In this document: one piece after another, positions 26,528 through 34,154 of the stretch
How positions within the stretch are numbered: position 1 is the stretch's first letter
Layout: every line of letters starts with the position of its first letter
Assembly (NCBI RefSeq): GCF_003011965.1
Contig: NZ_PXWG01000055.1
Location: 1 to 41,053, forward strand
Reading direction: 5' to 3'
Origin: Streptosporangium nondiastaticum
GTDB taxonomy: Bacteria > Actinomycetota > Actinomycetes > Streptomycetales > Streptomycetaceae
DNA: 41,053 nucleotides
The notes under the pieces: model-generated
What the model saw: the letters and a program-made list of their open reading frames with translations, nothing else
The model's database searches: none
What the model was told of the DNA's origin: nothing
Made by a program: the position numbers and the translations under genes

Positions 26528-27267
26528 CCGGCTTCCTCCCGGTTTTCGGCGTGCGTGCGCGTGGTGAAGAGGACTTCCGCGCGGTCGCCTGGAAGGAGCA
26601 GGAGCGCCCACTCCACCACTTGCCCAGTGACGTCCATCGACGTCCGTTCCACAGTCAGCACAGGTGCGGGACTGCGGAAGAGCTCCCTCTCCTTGGCGCT
26701 CGGCAGTCGGGACGTGACGCGCTCGATGCTGGACGCCACGTGCACTCCGGCCGCGGTCAGCAGCTCCCGGACGTTGTCGCCCCACGGAGATAGCGGGGCT
26801 TCGGGACGGTTGAGCCTCGCCACCTTGTGGGGAACGTAAAGGCGAGCAATGCTCCGTACTGAGGTGCCGGCGAAGCTGACGTACTCGTACTCGGTCAGTG
26901 GGGAGCCGGCTTGCACCTGCAGGAGCGACGCGACGCCTGCGGAGGCCTTCACACGGCGGATCTCGACGGTGACGCGCAGCGCGGCGCAGGGCTCCGGCGG
27001 GCGGTCCGACGTGTGTCGTGCGCTGTCGTAGACAGTGCGGTCTCCGGGGCGCCGTACGAAATTGCCTCGGCCGTGGAACTTCTCCACCAGTCCTTCCGCC
27101 TGCAGCAGCTCCAGCGCGCTCCTCAACGTGGGCCGGCTGGTCCTGTACAGCGAGGCGAGTTCCGTCTCCGGCGGGAGCTGCTCGCCTGCACGCCACGTTC
27201 CGGCGGCGATGAGCTGGCGGAGGTCTTCCGCGATGGTCTGGTAGCGGCTTCCCACGGTGGTCTTCAC
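26524..27267 (-). CDS. GntR-family regulator, HutC/UTRA type
   Basis: The 247-residue protein has an N-terminal GntR winged helix (RYQTIAEDLRQLIAAGTW, GEQLPPETELASLYRTSR, TLRSALELLQAEGLVEKFHG) and a C-terminal UTRA ligand domain ending in VVEWALLLLPGDRAEVLFTT. In this class of element, such proteins (KorA/KorSA-like) repress transfer functions. It starts at GTG 27267, overlapping the upstream stop as GTGA. Confidence 0.88.
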   Translation of the reverse strand: MKTTVGSRYQTIAEDLRQLIAAGTWRAGEQLPPETELASLYRTSRPTLRSALELLQAEGLVEKFHGRGNFVRRPGDRTVYDSARHTSDRPPEPCAALRVTVEIRRVKASAGVASLLQVQAGSPLTEYEYVSFAGTSVRSIARLYVPHKVARLNRPEAPLSPWGDNVRELLTAAGVHVASSIERVTSRLPSAKERELFRSPAPVLTVERTSMDVTGQVVEWALLLLPGDRAEVLFTTRTHAENREEAG

Positions 27268-27494
27268 CGCTTCCTGAAGGCGCGTACCGCGGACAGTTCT
27301 TCATCCGACTCCACGATCAGCTCTTCCCCTGTGCGGAAGCGCAGGCCCGTTTTGCCGCCGCAGAAGCCGAGTACATCGATCACGGTGTACCCCCGACCGC
27401 CGAAGTCGATGACGTCTCCGGTCCGGACCGTCTTCCCGGTGACCTGAACGCGTACGTGGTGGTGCGTGGCCATGGACGTGGCGATTTCGAGCAT
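27264..27494 (-). CDS. Small protein of the element's regulator operon
   Basis: Seventy-six residues from ATG 27494, which overlaps the upstream stop (ATGA); an internal ATG at 27473 (MATHHHVRV) is an alternative. The sequence VRVQVTGKTVRTGDVIDFGG and YTVIDVLGF looks like a small beta-barrel (SH3- or KOW-like). Function unknown. It couples into the GntR gene downstream. Confidence 0.6.
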   Translation of the reverse strand: MLEIATSMATHHHVRVQVTGKTVRTGDVIDFGGRGYTVIDVLGFCGGKTGLRFRTGEELIVESDEELSAVRAFRKR

Positions 27495-27784
27495 CAGTGC
27501 ACCTCCGCCACGATCAGGGGAAGATCAACCGTAAGGGGACGCCAGCGCGGCTCCAGTCGCCGTCGGGCACGCTCGTCGTCGGTCATCACGTACAGGCGGA
27601 CGAGGGCCCTCTGCTCGGCGTCGCGCAGTTCTGCGTACCACTCCGGCTGACGCATGGGCGGGACCGGCAGACTCGTCTTCTCGGCGGGCCGAGGCTCGGC
27701 CGGCGCGCGGTGGTGGTGCGGCCCGATGGCGGGAACGAATTGTCGCCTAGCCCAGCCAAGGGCTCGGCGGATAAGGTCAATCAC
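27494..27784 (-). CDS. Small basic protein of the element's regulator operon
   Basis: The GTG at 27784 (VIDLIRRALGWARRQF) is preferred because AAGGAG lies about 10 bases upstream and overlaps the previous gene's stop. A longer frame from 27814 would overlap that gene. The 96 residues have a Pro/Arg-rich centre and a helical C-terminal half (QPEWYAELRDAEQRALVRLY). The family is unknown to me. Confidence 0.6.
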   Translation of the reverse strand: MIDLIRRALGWARRQFVPAIGPHHHRAPAEPRPAEKTSLPVPPMRQPEWYAELRDAEQRALVRLYVMTDDERARRRLEPRWRPLTVDLPLIVAEVH

Positions 27785-27797
27785 GTTGCTCAGCTCC

Positions 27798-28076
27798 TTA
27801 CAGCTGACGGCCACGCCCCCGGGCCTCCACTGCCGCGGGGGTTTCCTTGTTGACGCCTGCCCAAGCTGATCGGCCGCTCTTGTTGCCGGTGGTCATTCCC
27901 GACCAGTCGGCTGCGGCTAGAGCCGCTAAGAGCTCCTGCCATGACTCGGCGGTGACCCGCTCGGGTACCTCCGTCTCGATGTGGGTGTGGGTGTCGTGAT
28001 CTGTCACTCGCGGGGTGAATCCGACGGCGTGGAGGCGTGCAGCGATGTCCTGAACACGAGCGTCGTGCGTGGGCAC
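27798..28076 (-). CDS. Small hypothetical protein, first gene of the regulator operon
   Basis: Ninety-two residues from GTG 28076, with GGAGG about 8 bases upstream. The N-terminal part (MPTHDARVQDIAARLHAVGF) is helical. No family is recognised. It is the first gene of a minus-strand operon of five overlapping genes (28076 to 26147), and diverges from the GntR gene at 28196 across a CTAG-rich control region. Confidence 0.6.
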   Translation of the reverse strand: MPTHDARVQDIAARLHAVGFTPRVTDHDTHTHIETEVPERVTAESWQELLAALAAADWSGMTTGNKSGRSAWAGVNKETPAAVEARGRGRQL

Positions 28077-28115
28077 AGCGCGTTCCTCCGTCGCCGTGTT
28101 TCACTGTCGGCAGCG

Positions 28116-28186
28116 CTAGGCGCGCTAGCTGAAAGCTGTCTAGCTAGCTTAGCTGCTGTAGAGCAAGGTTAGAGCTAAGGGTCTAG
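28116..28186. promoter_or_regulatory. CTAG-rich divergent control region
   Basis: CTAG occurs at 28116, 28125, 28140, 28144 and 28183, five times in 71 bases, a tetramer generally rare in Streptomyces. The dyads GCGCTAGGCGCGCTAGC and CTAGCTAG are visible, plus TTAGCT (28149-28154) opposite AGCTAA (28173-28178). TAGATT at 28184-28189 is a plausible -10 for a leaderless GntR mRNA that begins at ATG 28196. Confidence 0.5.
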
Positions 28187-28195
28187 ATTTTCCAC

Positions 28196-28951
28196 ATGCG
28201 TGAGCAGCCTCCGTACCTCCAAACCGCTGACCTGCTCCGACAGCGCATCGCGAACCGGGAGTGGGCGCCGGGCGACCGCCTGCCCTCCCGGGCGCAGTTG
28301 GCGCAGGAGTGTGGCGTAGGTGAAGCCGTCGTACGTCGCGCCCAGGAGACGCTCATCTCGGAAGGCTTCCTGGAAGGGCGTGCCGGCTCGGGGACCTACG
28401 TCGCCGAACCGCGTGAGCGCGTCCGCATCGTTCGCTCGCCGGAACGCGAGCAGGCCGGGGGTGCGCCGTTCGTTGCGGACATGGCGGAGCTGGGCAAAAA
28501 GGCGACTTGGGAATGTCGCAGCGACGCGATGGTGCCTGCCCCGCCGGACATTGCCGTGCGTCTCGGTATCCCCGAGGGGGACTACTGCGTGCGGTCGTCG
28601 TACGAGTACCTCGCCGACGGCAAGCCCGTGTTGCTGTCGACGAGTTGGGAGCCGTACGCGGTGACGTCAGGCACCCTCGCAGTACTGCCTGAGGGTGGGC
28701 CCTACGCAGGGATGGGCGTCGTTCGCCGTATGGCGGAGATCGGGATCACGGTCAGCCGTGCCGTAGAGCGTCCGCAGCCTGGACAAGCGAGTGCCGAGGA
28801 GGCGAACCTCCTCGGCATCCAGCGTGGCACGTCCGTGACGCGCATTCAGCGGACCTACTACAGCGATGAAGGGCGCCCGGTAGAGACGGCCGATCTTGTC
28901 GTGCCCGCCTCCCTCTGCGAGATCGTCTACGAAGTGCCGATCAGCTCGTAG
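28196..28951 (+). CDS. GntR-family regulator, HutC/UTRA type
   Basis: The 251-residue protein carries a GntR winged helix (YLQTADLLRQRIANREW, GDRLPSRAQLAQECGVGEAV, AQETLISEGFLEGRAGSGT) and a UTRA domain (DYCVRSSYEYLADGKPVLLS, TSVTRIQRTYYSDEGRPVET). ATG 28196 has no ribosome-binding site but a -10-like box 7 bases upstream, which fits leaderless translation. It probably controls the divergent small-gene operon and itself through the CTAG-rich region. Its 3' end overlaps the convergent glycosyltransferase by 11 bases. Confidence 0.87.
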   Translation: MREQPPYLQTADLLRQRIANREWAPGDRLPSRAQLAQECGVGEAVVRRAQETLISEGFLEGRAGSGTYVAEPRERVRIVRSPEREQAGGAPFVADMAELGKKATWECRSDAMVPAPPDIAVRLGIPEGDYCVRSSYEYLADGKPVLLSTSWEPYAVTSGTLAVLPEGGPYAGMGVVRRMAEIGITVSRAVERPQPGQASAEEANLLGIQRGTSVTRIQRTYYSDEGRPVETADLVVPASLCEIVYEVPISS

Positions 28952-29708
28952 CCGGGTAGAGCCAGCGGTTGTACGCGAGGGCCTGCGCGCGGGCCTGGAC
29001 GACGGCCATGCGCGCATCACGCTCCGCGGTATCGGTGTGGGCTGCCTGCCCGGTCGCCTGTCCGGGCCACTTGCGGTAGAGGAGCCCCACCTCGCGCGTG
29101 AAGTACCCACGGCTGACCGCATCCAGGGCGAGCAGAAGCCCGGTGTCCTCCGATGCCGGAAGCGCCATCCATCCGCCCAGCGCGACGAGCAGGTCACGAC
29201 GTACGCAAAGCGTCGCGGGGTGAACCTGCGCCCGGAAGCCGTGCGCCTGCCAGTGCGCAAGTACGGCGCCCAGCTCTATCGGCCCTTCCTCCGGGTCCTG
29301 GTCGAAACCGACCGTGGTCCCGTCGGGCAGCAAGTCCAGGACGCGTGATGTCGTCCAGCCGATGCTGGGGTCACGTTCAAGGACGGCGATGTCGCGGGCC
29401 AGGGCGCCGGGCGGGAGCTGGTCGTCGGCGTCCAGGATCTTGACGTACTCGCCGTCGGCGTGAGCCAGAGCCATGGTCCGGGCAACCCCGGGGCCGCCGC
29501 GCCGTCCCTGCCGGAAGGTCACGCGCTCGTCGTCCGGGACGTGGGGGGCGACATCGTCCGTCTGCCCGTCCTCCTGGATCAACCAGTGCCACTCCCACCC
29601 CTCGGGGAGCTCCTGAGCGCACAGCGACTTGTAGGCGTCGTGGAGGTGGTGGGCGGAGGGTCCGTGCACAGCGGTGACGATGATGATGCGCCGGCGCACG
29701 GCACTCAC
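28941..29708 (-). CDS. Family 2 (GT-A) glycosyltransferase coupled to a GntR regulator
   Basis: The 255-residue protein begins at GTG 29708 (VSAVRRRIIIVTAVHGPSA), overlapping the GntR stop as GTGA. GT-A features are RIIIVTAVHG at the start, WHWLIQEDGQTDD, and the metal-binding DxD-like YVKILDADDQLPPGAL. It then has WTTSRVLDLLPDG and VRRDLLVALGGWMALPASED. No membrane anchor is seen. A glycosyltransferase paired with a GntR gene inside a mobile element may modify surface polymers or a regulator's ligand; the substrate is unknown. Confidence 0.82.
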   Translation of the reverse strand: MSAVRRRIIIVTAVHGPSAHHLHDAYKSLCAQELPEGWEWHWLIQEDGQTDDVAPHVPDDERVTFRQGRRGGPGVARTMALAHADGEYVKILDADDQLPPGALARDIAVLERDPSIGWTTSRVLDLLPDGTTVGFDQDPEEGPIELGAVLAHWQAHGFRAQVHPATLCVRRDLLVALGGWMALPASEDTGLLLALDAVSRGYFTREVGLLYRKWPGQATGQAAHTDTAERDARMAVVQARAQALAYNRWLYPATS

Positions 29709-30493
29709 CACCTTTCCAGGGGAGTGGTGAAGAGCATCTCCGTCCGGTCGCCGGGCAGCGTGATGTCGGAGAGCTCCACAACGCGGTCGTGGGTGTCGTA
29801 CGAGGTCTTGCGCAGCAGGATCACGGCGGTGCCGGGCGGGAGTTCCAGCTCCTCCGCCTCTTCCGGCGTGGGCGGCCGGGCGGTGACGTGTTCCTCGATG
29901 CGGTCGAGCTCGATGCCGATCGTGAAGAGCTGGTTCTGGGTGCCGCCGGGCCATGGTTCGTTGGACTCGTCCAGGAGGTCCGGGTTCGACGCGACCATGT
30001 CGCGGACGAGGTACGAGGTGACCAGTGCGAACGGGGCGCGTTCCGCCGCATAGCGCGTCCGGTAGGTGCGCTCCAGGAGCACTTCGCCTTCCTCGACCCC
30101 GAGAGCCTGCGCGAGATATTTGCCCGCCTTGATCTCGCGGTAGGACGCCTGGAAAACGAGATCGTGCAGCGTCAGGCCGGTGTCATGCTCGGTGGCTCCG
30201 GTCTTCGCCCGCTGCTCCTCGGGCTGCTGGACGCGGTCCTTCTCCCACTGGTGCCTGACGTTCGTTCGGAGGACGGTCGCCCGGGGCTGCCGGACGAAGT
30301 TGCCGCGGCCGTGCTGCTTCTCGATCAGCCCCTCGTCGCGCAGAAGGCGCAGTGCTTCGCGGATCGTGGGGAGGCTGCGGCCGTACTCCTCGGCGAGTGC
30401 GGTCTCGGATGGGAGGCGGTCTCCGGCGCTCAGCTGACCTGCGCGGATGGCTTCTCGCAAGCCGTCCGCAATCCGCTCGTACGCCTTCGCCAT
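29705..30493 (-). CDS. GntR-family regulator (KorA-like), HutC/UTRA type
   Basis: The 262-residue protein has a GntR winged helix (YERIADGLREAIRAGQL, GDRLPSETALAEEYGRSLPT, REALRLLRDEGLIEKQHGRG) and a UTRA domain (EGEVLLERTYRTRYA, GTAVILLRKTSYDTHDRVVE). It diverges from the transfer module. The 216-base region in front holds a perfect 20-bp palindrome and repeated GAGGACTTGAC boxes that also contain -35 sequences. It is thus the best candidate for the transfer repressor of the element. Confidence 0.88.
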   Translation of the reverse strand: MAKAYERIADGLREAIRAGQLSAGDRLPSETALAEEYGRSLPTIREALRLLRDEGLIEKQHGRGNFVRQPRATVLRTNVRHQWEKDRVQQPEEQRAKTGATEHDTGLTLHDLVFQASYREIKAGKYLAQALGVEEGEVLLERTYRTRYAAERAPFALVTSYLVRDMVASNPDLLDESNEPWPGGTQNQLFTIGIELDRIEEHVTARPPTPEEAEELELPPGTAVILLRKTSYDTHDRVVELSDITLPGDRTEMLFTTPLERW

Positions 30494-30542
30494 CGGTGCT
30501 CACCCGCCTGTCGTATCGACGGCGCTCAGCATACGACTCCTA

Positions 30543-30618
30543 AAGAGGACTTGACGAGTTAGTGAGACCCGCGTCATAGTCCCAATCTGAACTCCTCAAG
30601 TCCTCAAGAGGACTTGAC
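30543..30618. promoter_or_regulatory. Promoter and operator region of the transfer module
   Basis: AAGAGGACTTGAC occurs at 30543-30555 and again at 30606-30618. The second copy is the right half of a perfect palindrome, CAAGTCCTC-AA-GAGGACTTG (30597-30616). The TTGAC inside each copy doubles as a -35. With TTGACG at 30551 and CATAGT at 30575-30580 (18-base spacing), a plus-strand promoter is plausible, repressed by a protein bound to the boxes. Confidence 0.6.
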
Positions 30619-30709
30619 CTCTTGATGAGTCATCAGCGTCCGATGCGCTCACGACGGACGCACTCGTTCCCTGCTGCCTGCACTGCTCCCAACCTCAGAG
30701 GTGGATCAC

Positions 30710-31084
30710 ATGCAGCTCACCCTCGGCGACGTCGCCCGCAGCCGCGAGGACATCACCCTCGGCACCGTGGCCGGCATCGCGGACCACGGCGAAGGCAAGC
30801 TCGTCGTCTTACGGCTCCCGAACGGGGGGCTCAGTTTCGTCGAACCGTGCTCCCTGGTCGTCGTGGGGCGCTACGCCCCGCCGGCCTCGGCCCGCCGCAG
30901 CGTCGTGGCGCTGGTCTTCCTGGGCTTCGCGCTCCTCGTGGCCTACATCAGTTGCCGGTCGGCTGAGGACGTCGGCGCGGACTGGCTGCTGACGCTCTTC
31001 GCCGGGCTGGGCGGGTTCAAGGTCGTGGCGCTCGCGTACCAGTGCTGGGCGCGCCTCACCGGGCCGCGGCGCTTTCGCGTCTGA
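30710..31084 (+). CDS. Small two-TM protein ahead of the translocase
   Basis: The 124-residue protein starts at ATG 30710 (MQLTLGDVARSREDITL), with AGAGGTGG 6 bases upstream. An N-terminal soluble part (about 50 residues, beta-like: LVVLRLPNGGLSFVEPCSLV) is followed by hydrophobic segments SVVALVFLGFALLVAYISC and LLTLFAGLGGFKVVALAYQC. It precedes the translocase by 48 bases and may be a transfer accessory. Function unknown. Confidence 0.7.
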   Translation: MQLTLGDVARSREDITLGTVAGIADHGEGKLVVLRLPNGGLSFVEPCSLVVVGRYAPPASARRSVVALVFLGFALLVAYISCRSAEDVGADWLLTLFAGLGGFKVVALAYQCWARLTGPRRFRV

Positions 31085-31132
31085 ACGCATCTCTCCCGTT
31101 CTTCCGTCCCGCCCAGGATTTGGAGGGGTCAC

Positions 31133-33205
31133 GTGAACGACCAACTGACGGAGAGCCCCGCCGCTGCCCCGGGCGACGAGACCATTGCCGTCGACGGCCC
31201 CGGAGGACCGTCGGGTCCCGGCTTGGCGGACCGGGCGCGGAGCGCGAAACGCCGTCCGGTCATTCCCGCGTGGGCGAAGTCGCGTCAGGAATTCCTTGCG
31301 GCCGGCAAGGGCGTCGCCGCGTACGCCTGGCATGTCTCCGCGTATCACGCGGTACGTACGCCCTGGTACGCGATCCGCCTTGCGTTACAGGCCCCGCGCG
31401 GTGCCGCACGGTTCGTCGGCGGCAGGCTGCGATGGGTCGCGGATGTCGAAGGCGAGCCGTTCCGGCAGTACGCGGCGGCTACCGATGACATCGCCAAATA
31501 CCTGCAGCTCTCGCGCCAGAGGGACCGCCGTGTCCGCTGGCGGGCGGCAGTCGCCCTCGTTGCCTCGCTCGCAGGGACCGCCACGGCCCTCGCGCTCCAC
31601 GTCATTGCGCCGCAGTGGTTGCTTTCGCTGTGCGGCTTCGCTCTGACGATGGCCCTGGGATGGCTGGGGCAGCCGGCTGATGCGCCGGTGATCCACCGGG
31701 CAGTGGAGATCCCGAGGGCGACGAGGCTCACCAGCGACATCGTCCTCCGTGCTCTCGGCTCCCTCGGCATTCAGGGGATCAATCAGGCCCAGTCGAAGGG
31801 CGGGGATGGGTTCGCCTTCACCGCCCCCATCACGCGGGACGGCCCCGGTTGGCTCGCCGAGGGCGACCTTCCCCACGGCGTGACCGTCACAGACGTCGTG
31901 GACCGCCGGGAACGACTGGCCTCCGGCCTCCGGCGGCCGCTGGGAACGGTCTGGCCCGAGGCGGTTCGGAACGAGCACACCGGCCGCCTGAGGCTGTGGG
32001 TCGGCGATCAGGACATGTCGCAGACCTCGCAGCCGGCATGGCCCCTCGCGAAGTCGGGCACGGTGGATCTCTTCAAGCCCGTCGCGTGGGGGAGTGACCA
32101 GCGCGGACGCTGGGTGGAGATCACCCTCATGTACCTGGCGGGCGTGATCGGCGCCATCCCGAGGATGGGCAAGACCTACCTCCTGCGTCTCCTCCTGCTC
32201 ATCGCCGCGCTCGACCCGCGCGCCGAGGTGCACAGCTACGACCTGAAGGGGACCGGCGACCTTGACCCTGTCGGCGACGCCATCGGCTTTCGCCACCGGG
32301 CGGGCAATCGCGACGAGGACATTTTTTACGGATTGACCTCCCTGCGTGAGCTGCAGGCCGAACTGCGGCGGCGTACGGACGTCATCCGCGGTCTGCCCCG
32401 GGATATCTGCCCCGAGTCGAAGGTGACGACGGAGCTCGCTTCGAAGAGGTCCCTCGGCTTGCACCCGATCGTGGTCGGGGTGGACGAGTGCCAGAAGTGG
32501 TTCGAGCACCCGAAGCACGGCAAGGAGCTTGAGGAGATCTGCACGGACCTCGTGAAGCTCGGTCCGGCCACGGGAATCGTGCTGCTGCTGGCCACTCAGC
32601 GGCCGGATGAGAACAGCCTGCCCAAGGCGATTTCCGCGAATGCATCGGCCCGCTGGTGCCTGAAGGTCATGAGCCACGTCGAGAACGACATGGTCCTCGG
32701 CACCGGAGCGTACAAGCGGGGCGTACGAGGAACGATGTTCGCTTGGGAGGACAAGGGCATCTGCTACTTCCTCGGCGAAGGTGCGGATGCGCAGATCGTC
32801 CGGGCGGCCGAGGTCAATGCGGTGGAGGCCGAAGTCATCGCCCTGCGGGCCCGGAAGATCCGCGAGCGCCTCGGCACCCTGGCCGGTCACGCGCTGGGGG
32901 AGCACCCCGTAGCCGAGTCCGGCCCGTCCTACGACCTGCTCTCTGATCTCCTCACGGCGCTCCCCGCCGACAAGGAAAAGCTCTGGAACGAAGCGATCGT
33001 CGCCGCCCTCGCAGAGCTCCGGCCCACCCTGTACGGCACGTGGACCCCGGAACAGCTCACCGCAGCCCTGAAGCCGTACGGCATCCGCACCACGCAGGTG
33101 TGGGGCACCACGGAAGACGGCCGGGGCGCCAACCGGCGCGGAATCAAGCGCGCCGACGTCCTGAGAGCGCTCGCGGAACGTGACAGCACCCACGCCGCGG
33201 CATAG
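31133..33205 (+). CDS. FtsK/SpoIIIE-type DNA translocase of conjugation (TraB/TraSA-like)
   Basis: The 690-residue protein is the single transfer protein expected in actinomycete elements, where it pumps double-stranded DNA between hyphae. Two membrane helices lie at about 138-180 (VALVASLAGTATALALHVIA, LLSLCGFALTMALGWLG). The motor domain has Walker A IGAIPRMGKTYLLRLLLL (about 335-352), Walker B HPIVVGVDECQKWFE (about 445-459), and LLLATQRPDENSLPKAISAN. The C-terminal 70 residues (ELRPTLYGTWTPEQLTAALK ... ADVLRAL) look like a winged-helix DNA-recognition domain. It starts at GTG 31133 after GGAGGGG. The repeat array that follows its stop may be its recognition site. Confidence 0.9.
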   Translation: MNDQLTESPAAAPGDETIAVDGPGGPSGPGLADRARSAKRRPVIPAWAKSRQEFLAAGKGVAAYAWHVSAYHAVRTPWYAIRLALQAPRGAARFVGGRLRWVADVEGEPFRQYAAATDDIAKYLQLSRQRDRRVRWRAAVALVASLAGTATALALHVIAPQWLLSLCGFALTMALGWLGQPADAPVIHRAVEIPRATRLTSDIVLRALGSLGIQGINQAQSKGGDGFAFTAPITRDGPGWLAEGDLPHGVTVTDVVDRRERLASGLRRPLGTVWPEAVRNEHTGRLRLWVGDQDMSQTSQPAWPLAKSGTVDLFKPVAWGSDQRGRWVEITLMYLAGVIGAIPRMGKTYLLRLLLLIAALDPRAEVHSYDLKGTGDLDPVGDAIGFRHRAGNRDEDIFYGLTSLRELQAELRRRTDVIRGLPRDICPESKVTTELASKRSLGLHPIVVGVDECQKWFEHPKHGKELEEICTDLVKLGPATGIVLLLATQRPDENSLPKAISANASARWCLKVMSHVENDMVLGTGAYKRGVRGTMFAWEDKGICYFLGEGADAQIVRAAEVNAVEAEVIALRARKIRERLGTLAGHALGEHPVAESGPSYDLLSDLLTALPADKEKLWNEAIVAALAELRPTLYGTWTPEQLTAALKPYGIRTTQVWGTTEDGRGANRRGIKRADVLRALAERDSTHAAA

Positions 33206-33213
33206 CCGTAGCC

Positions 33214-33302
33214 GCCGCTAGGCCTAGCAGGACGGCCGCTAGGTCTAGCACCCCCGCTAGCAGCACACCACGCACCTGACCTGCGCACTAGCACCTAGCG
33301 GC
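33214..33302. repeat. CTAG repeat array just after the translocase gene (candidate clt/recognition locus)
   Basis: GCCGCTAGGCCTAGCA (33214-33229) recurs as GCCGCTAGGTCTAGCA (33235-33250) exactly 21 bases on. A partial copy CCGCTAGCA follows at 33254-33262, and an inverted copy, TAGCACCTAGCGGC, at 33289-33302. CTAG appears seven times in 81 bases. TraB-type proteins of Streptomyces bind repeated short sequences in a clt locus, often near traB. This array is a candidate for that, or for a regulator site shared with 28116-28186. Confidence 0.7.
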
Positions 33303-33345
33303 GCTCGCCGAGCGCACCCCGAATTCCTACCCGGAGAGGGTTCTG

Positions 33346-33609
33346 ATGAGTTCCCTGCTCGACGCTATGCCCGGCCTCATATTCCTCACGCTCTGCTACG
33401 CCGTCATCTGCTCCCTCAGCCCGTTCGGCGCGTGCCGCAAATGCGGGGGATGGGGAGCGAAGATCCGCCAGACCCGCAGCGGCCGGCTCAGGCGCGGCCG
33501 CGAATGCCGCCGCTGCGAGGGGCAGGGCCTGCGCCTGCGCTTCGGCCGGCGCCTCTACAACTCCGTTGCCGAGCTTTACCGCGACGGCACCGGCAAGGCC
33601 CGACGCTGA
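33346..33609 (+). CDS. Small membrane protein with zinc-ribbon motif
   Basis: Eighty-seven residues from ATG 33346, with GGAGAGGG about 5 bases upstream. One N-terminal hydrophobic helix (MPGLIFLTLCYAVICSLS) is followed by CRKCGGWGAKIR and CRRCEGQGLRLR, two CxxC pairs like a DnaJ-type zinc ribbon, in a very basic context. Proteins with this layout recur in actinomycete elements next to tra genes. A spread or DNA-binding role is possible but not shown. Confidence 0.75.
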   Translation: MSSLLDAMPGLIFLTLCYAVICSLSPFGACRKCGGWGAKIRQTRSGRLRRGRECRRCEGQGLRLRFGRRLYNSVAELYRDGTGKARR

Positions 33610-33628
33610 CTTCTCGAGGAGCCCCGCG

Positions 33629-33823
33629 ATGTCCTTCTCTATCTCCGCGCTCATGCTGTTCGGCCTCCTCCTGGCCATGCTCCTCCGCTCGAAATCCGTC
33701 GGCATCGGAGGCGCCACGGTCGCGATCCTCTTCGGTTACTACCTCAGCCGCACCGGTATCGCCGCGCCGATTGATCAGGTCATGGGCGCCATCGCCCACG
33801 CCGTCCCCGCCCTCGACAAGTGA
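33629..33823 (+). CDS. Small hydrophobic protein (spread-like)
   Basis: Sixty-four residues from ATG 33629, behind GAGGAG. Two hydrophobic segments (SALMLFGLLLAMLL, GGATVAILFGYYLS) nearly fill it. Small hydrophobic proteins after traB in Streptomyces plasmids are Spd proteins that aid intramycelial spread. That role is inferred from position and size. Confidence 0.7.
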   Translation: MSFSISALMLFGLLLAMLLRSKSVGIGGATVAILFGYYLSRTGIAAPIDQVMGAIAHAVPALDK

Positions 33824-33844
33824 TTAGGCGAAGGAGCCTCTCCC

Positions 33845-34060
33845 ATGAACAAGATCTCCCTCATGGCCTCCGGCGAGCTGCGTGATGCGCTCACAGCCAT
33901 CGAAGAAGGCAAAGGGCCTGCCGCTATCGCCGCCCTCATGGCCATCGACCCCACCTCGTGGCAGGCCATCGAGCACCGCCTCAAGGCGGTCATCGGCACC
34001 GACCTCCGCTCGCTCTTACTCCACACCGTGGAGAGCGCGGCAGCGCAGGCCATCGACTGA
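33845..34060 (+). CDS. Small helical protein of unknown function
   Basis: Seventy-one residues from ATG 33845, with GAAGGAG about 8 bases upstream. The sequence MNKISLMASGELRDALTAIE ... AIEHRLKAVIGTDLRSLLL is mostly helical and soluble. It follows the spread-like gene by 21 bases in the same operon. No family is recognised. Confidence 0.65.
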   Translation: MNKISLMASGELRDALTAIEEGKGPAAIAALMAIDPTSWQAIEHRLKAVIGTDLRSLLLHTVESAAAQAID

Positions 34061-34154
34061 CGGCTCCCTGTGCGGGTCCAACTCCTGCGGAGGTGGGGCC
34101 GTGCAGAGGGCCGGACAGTCCGGCTCGGCAATTCCGACAGCGGAGAGGACGCGC

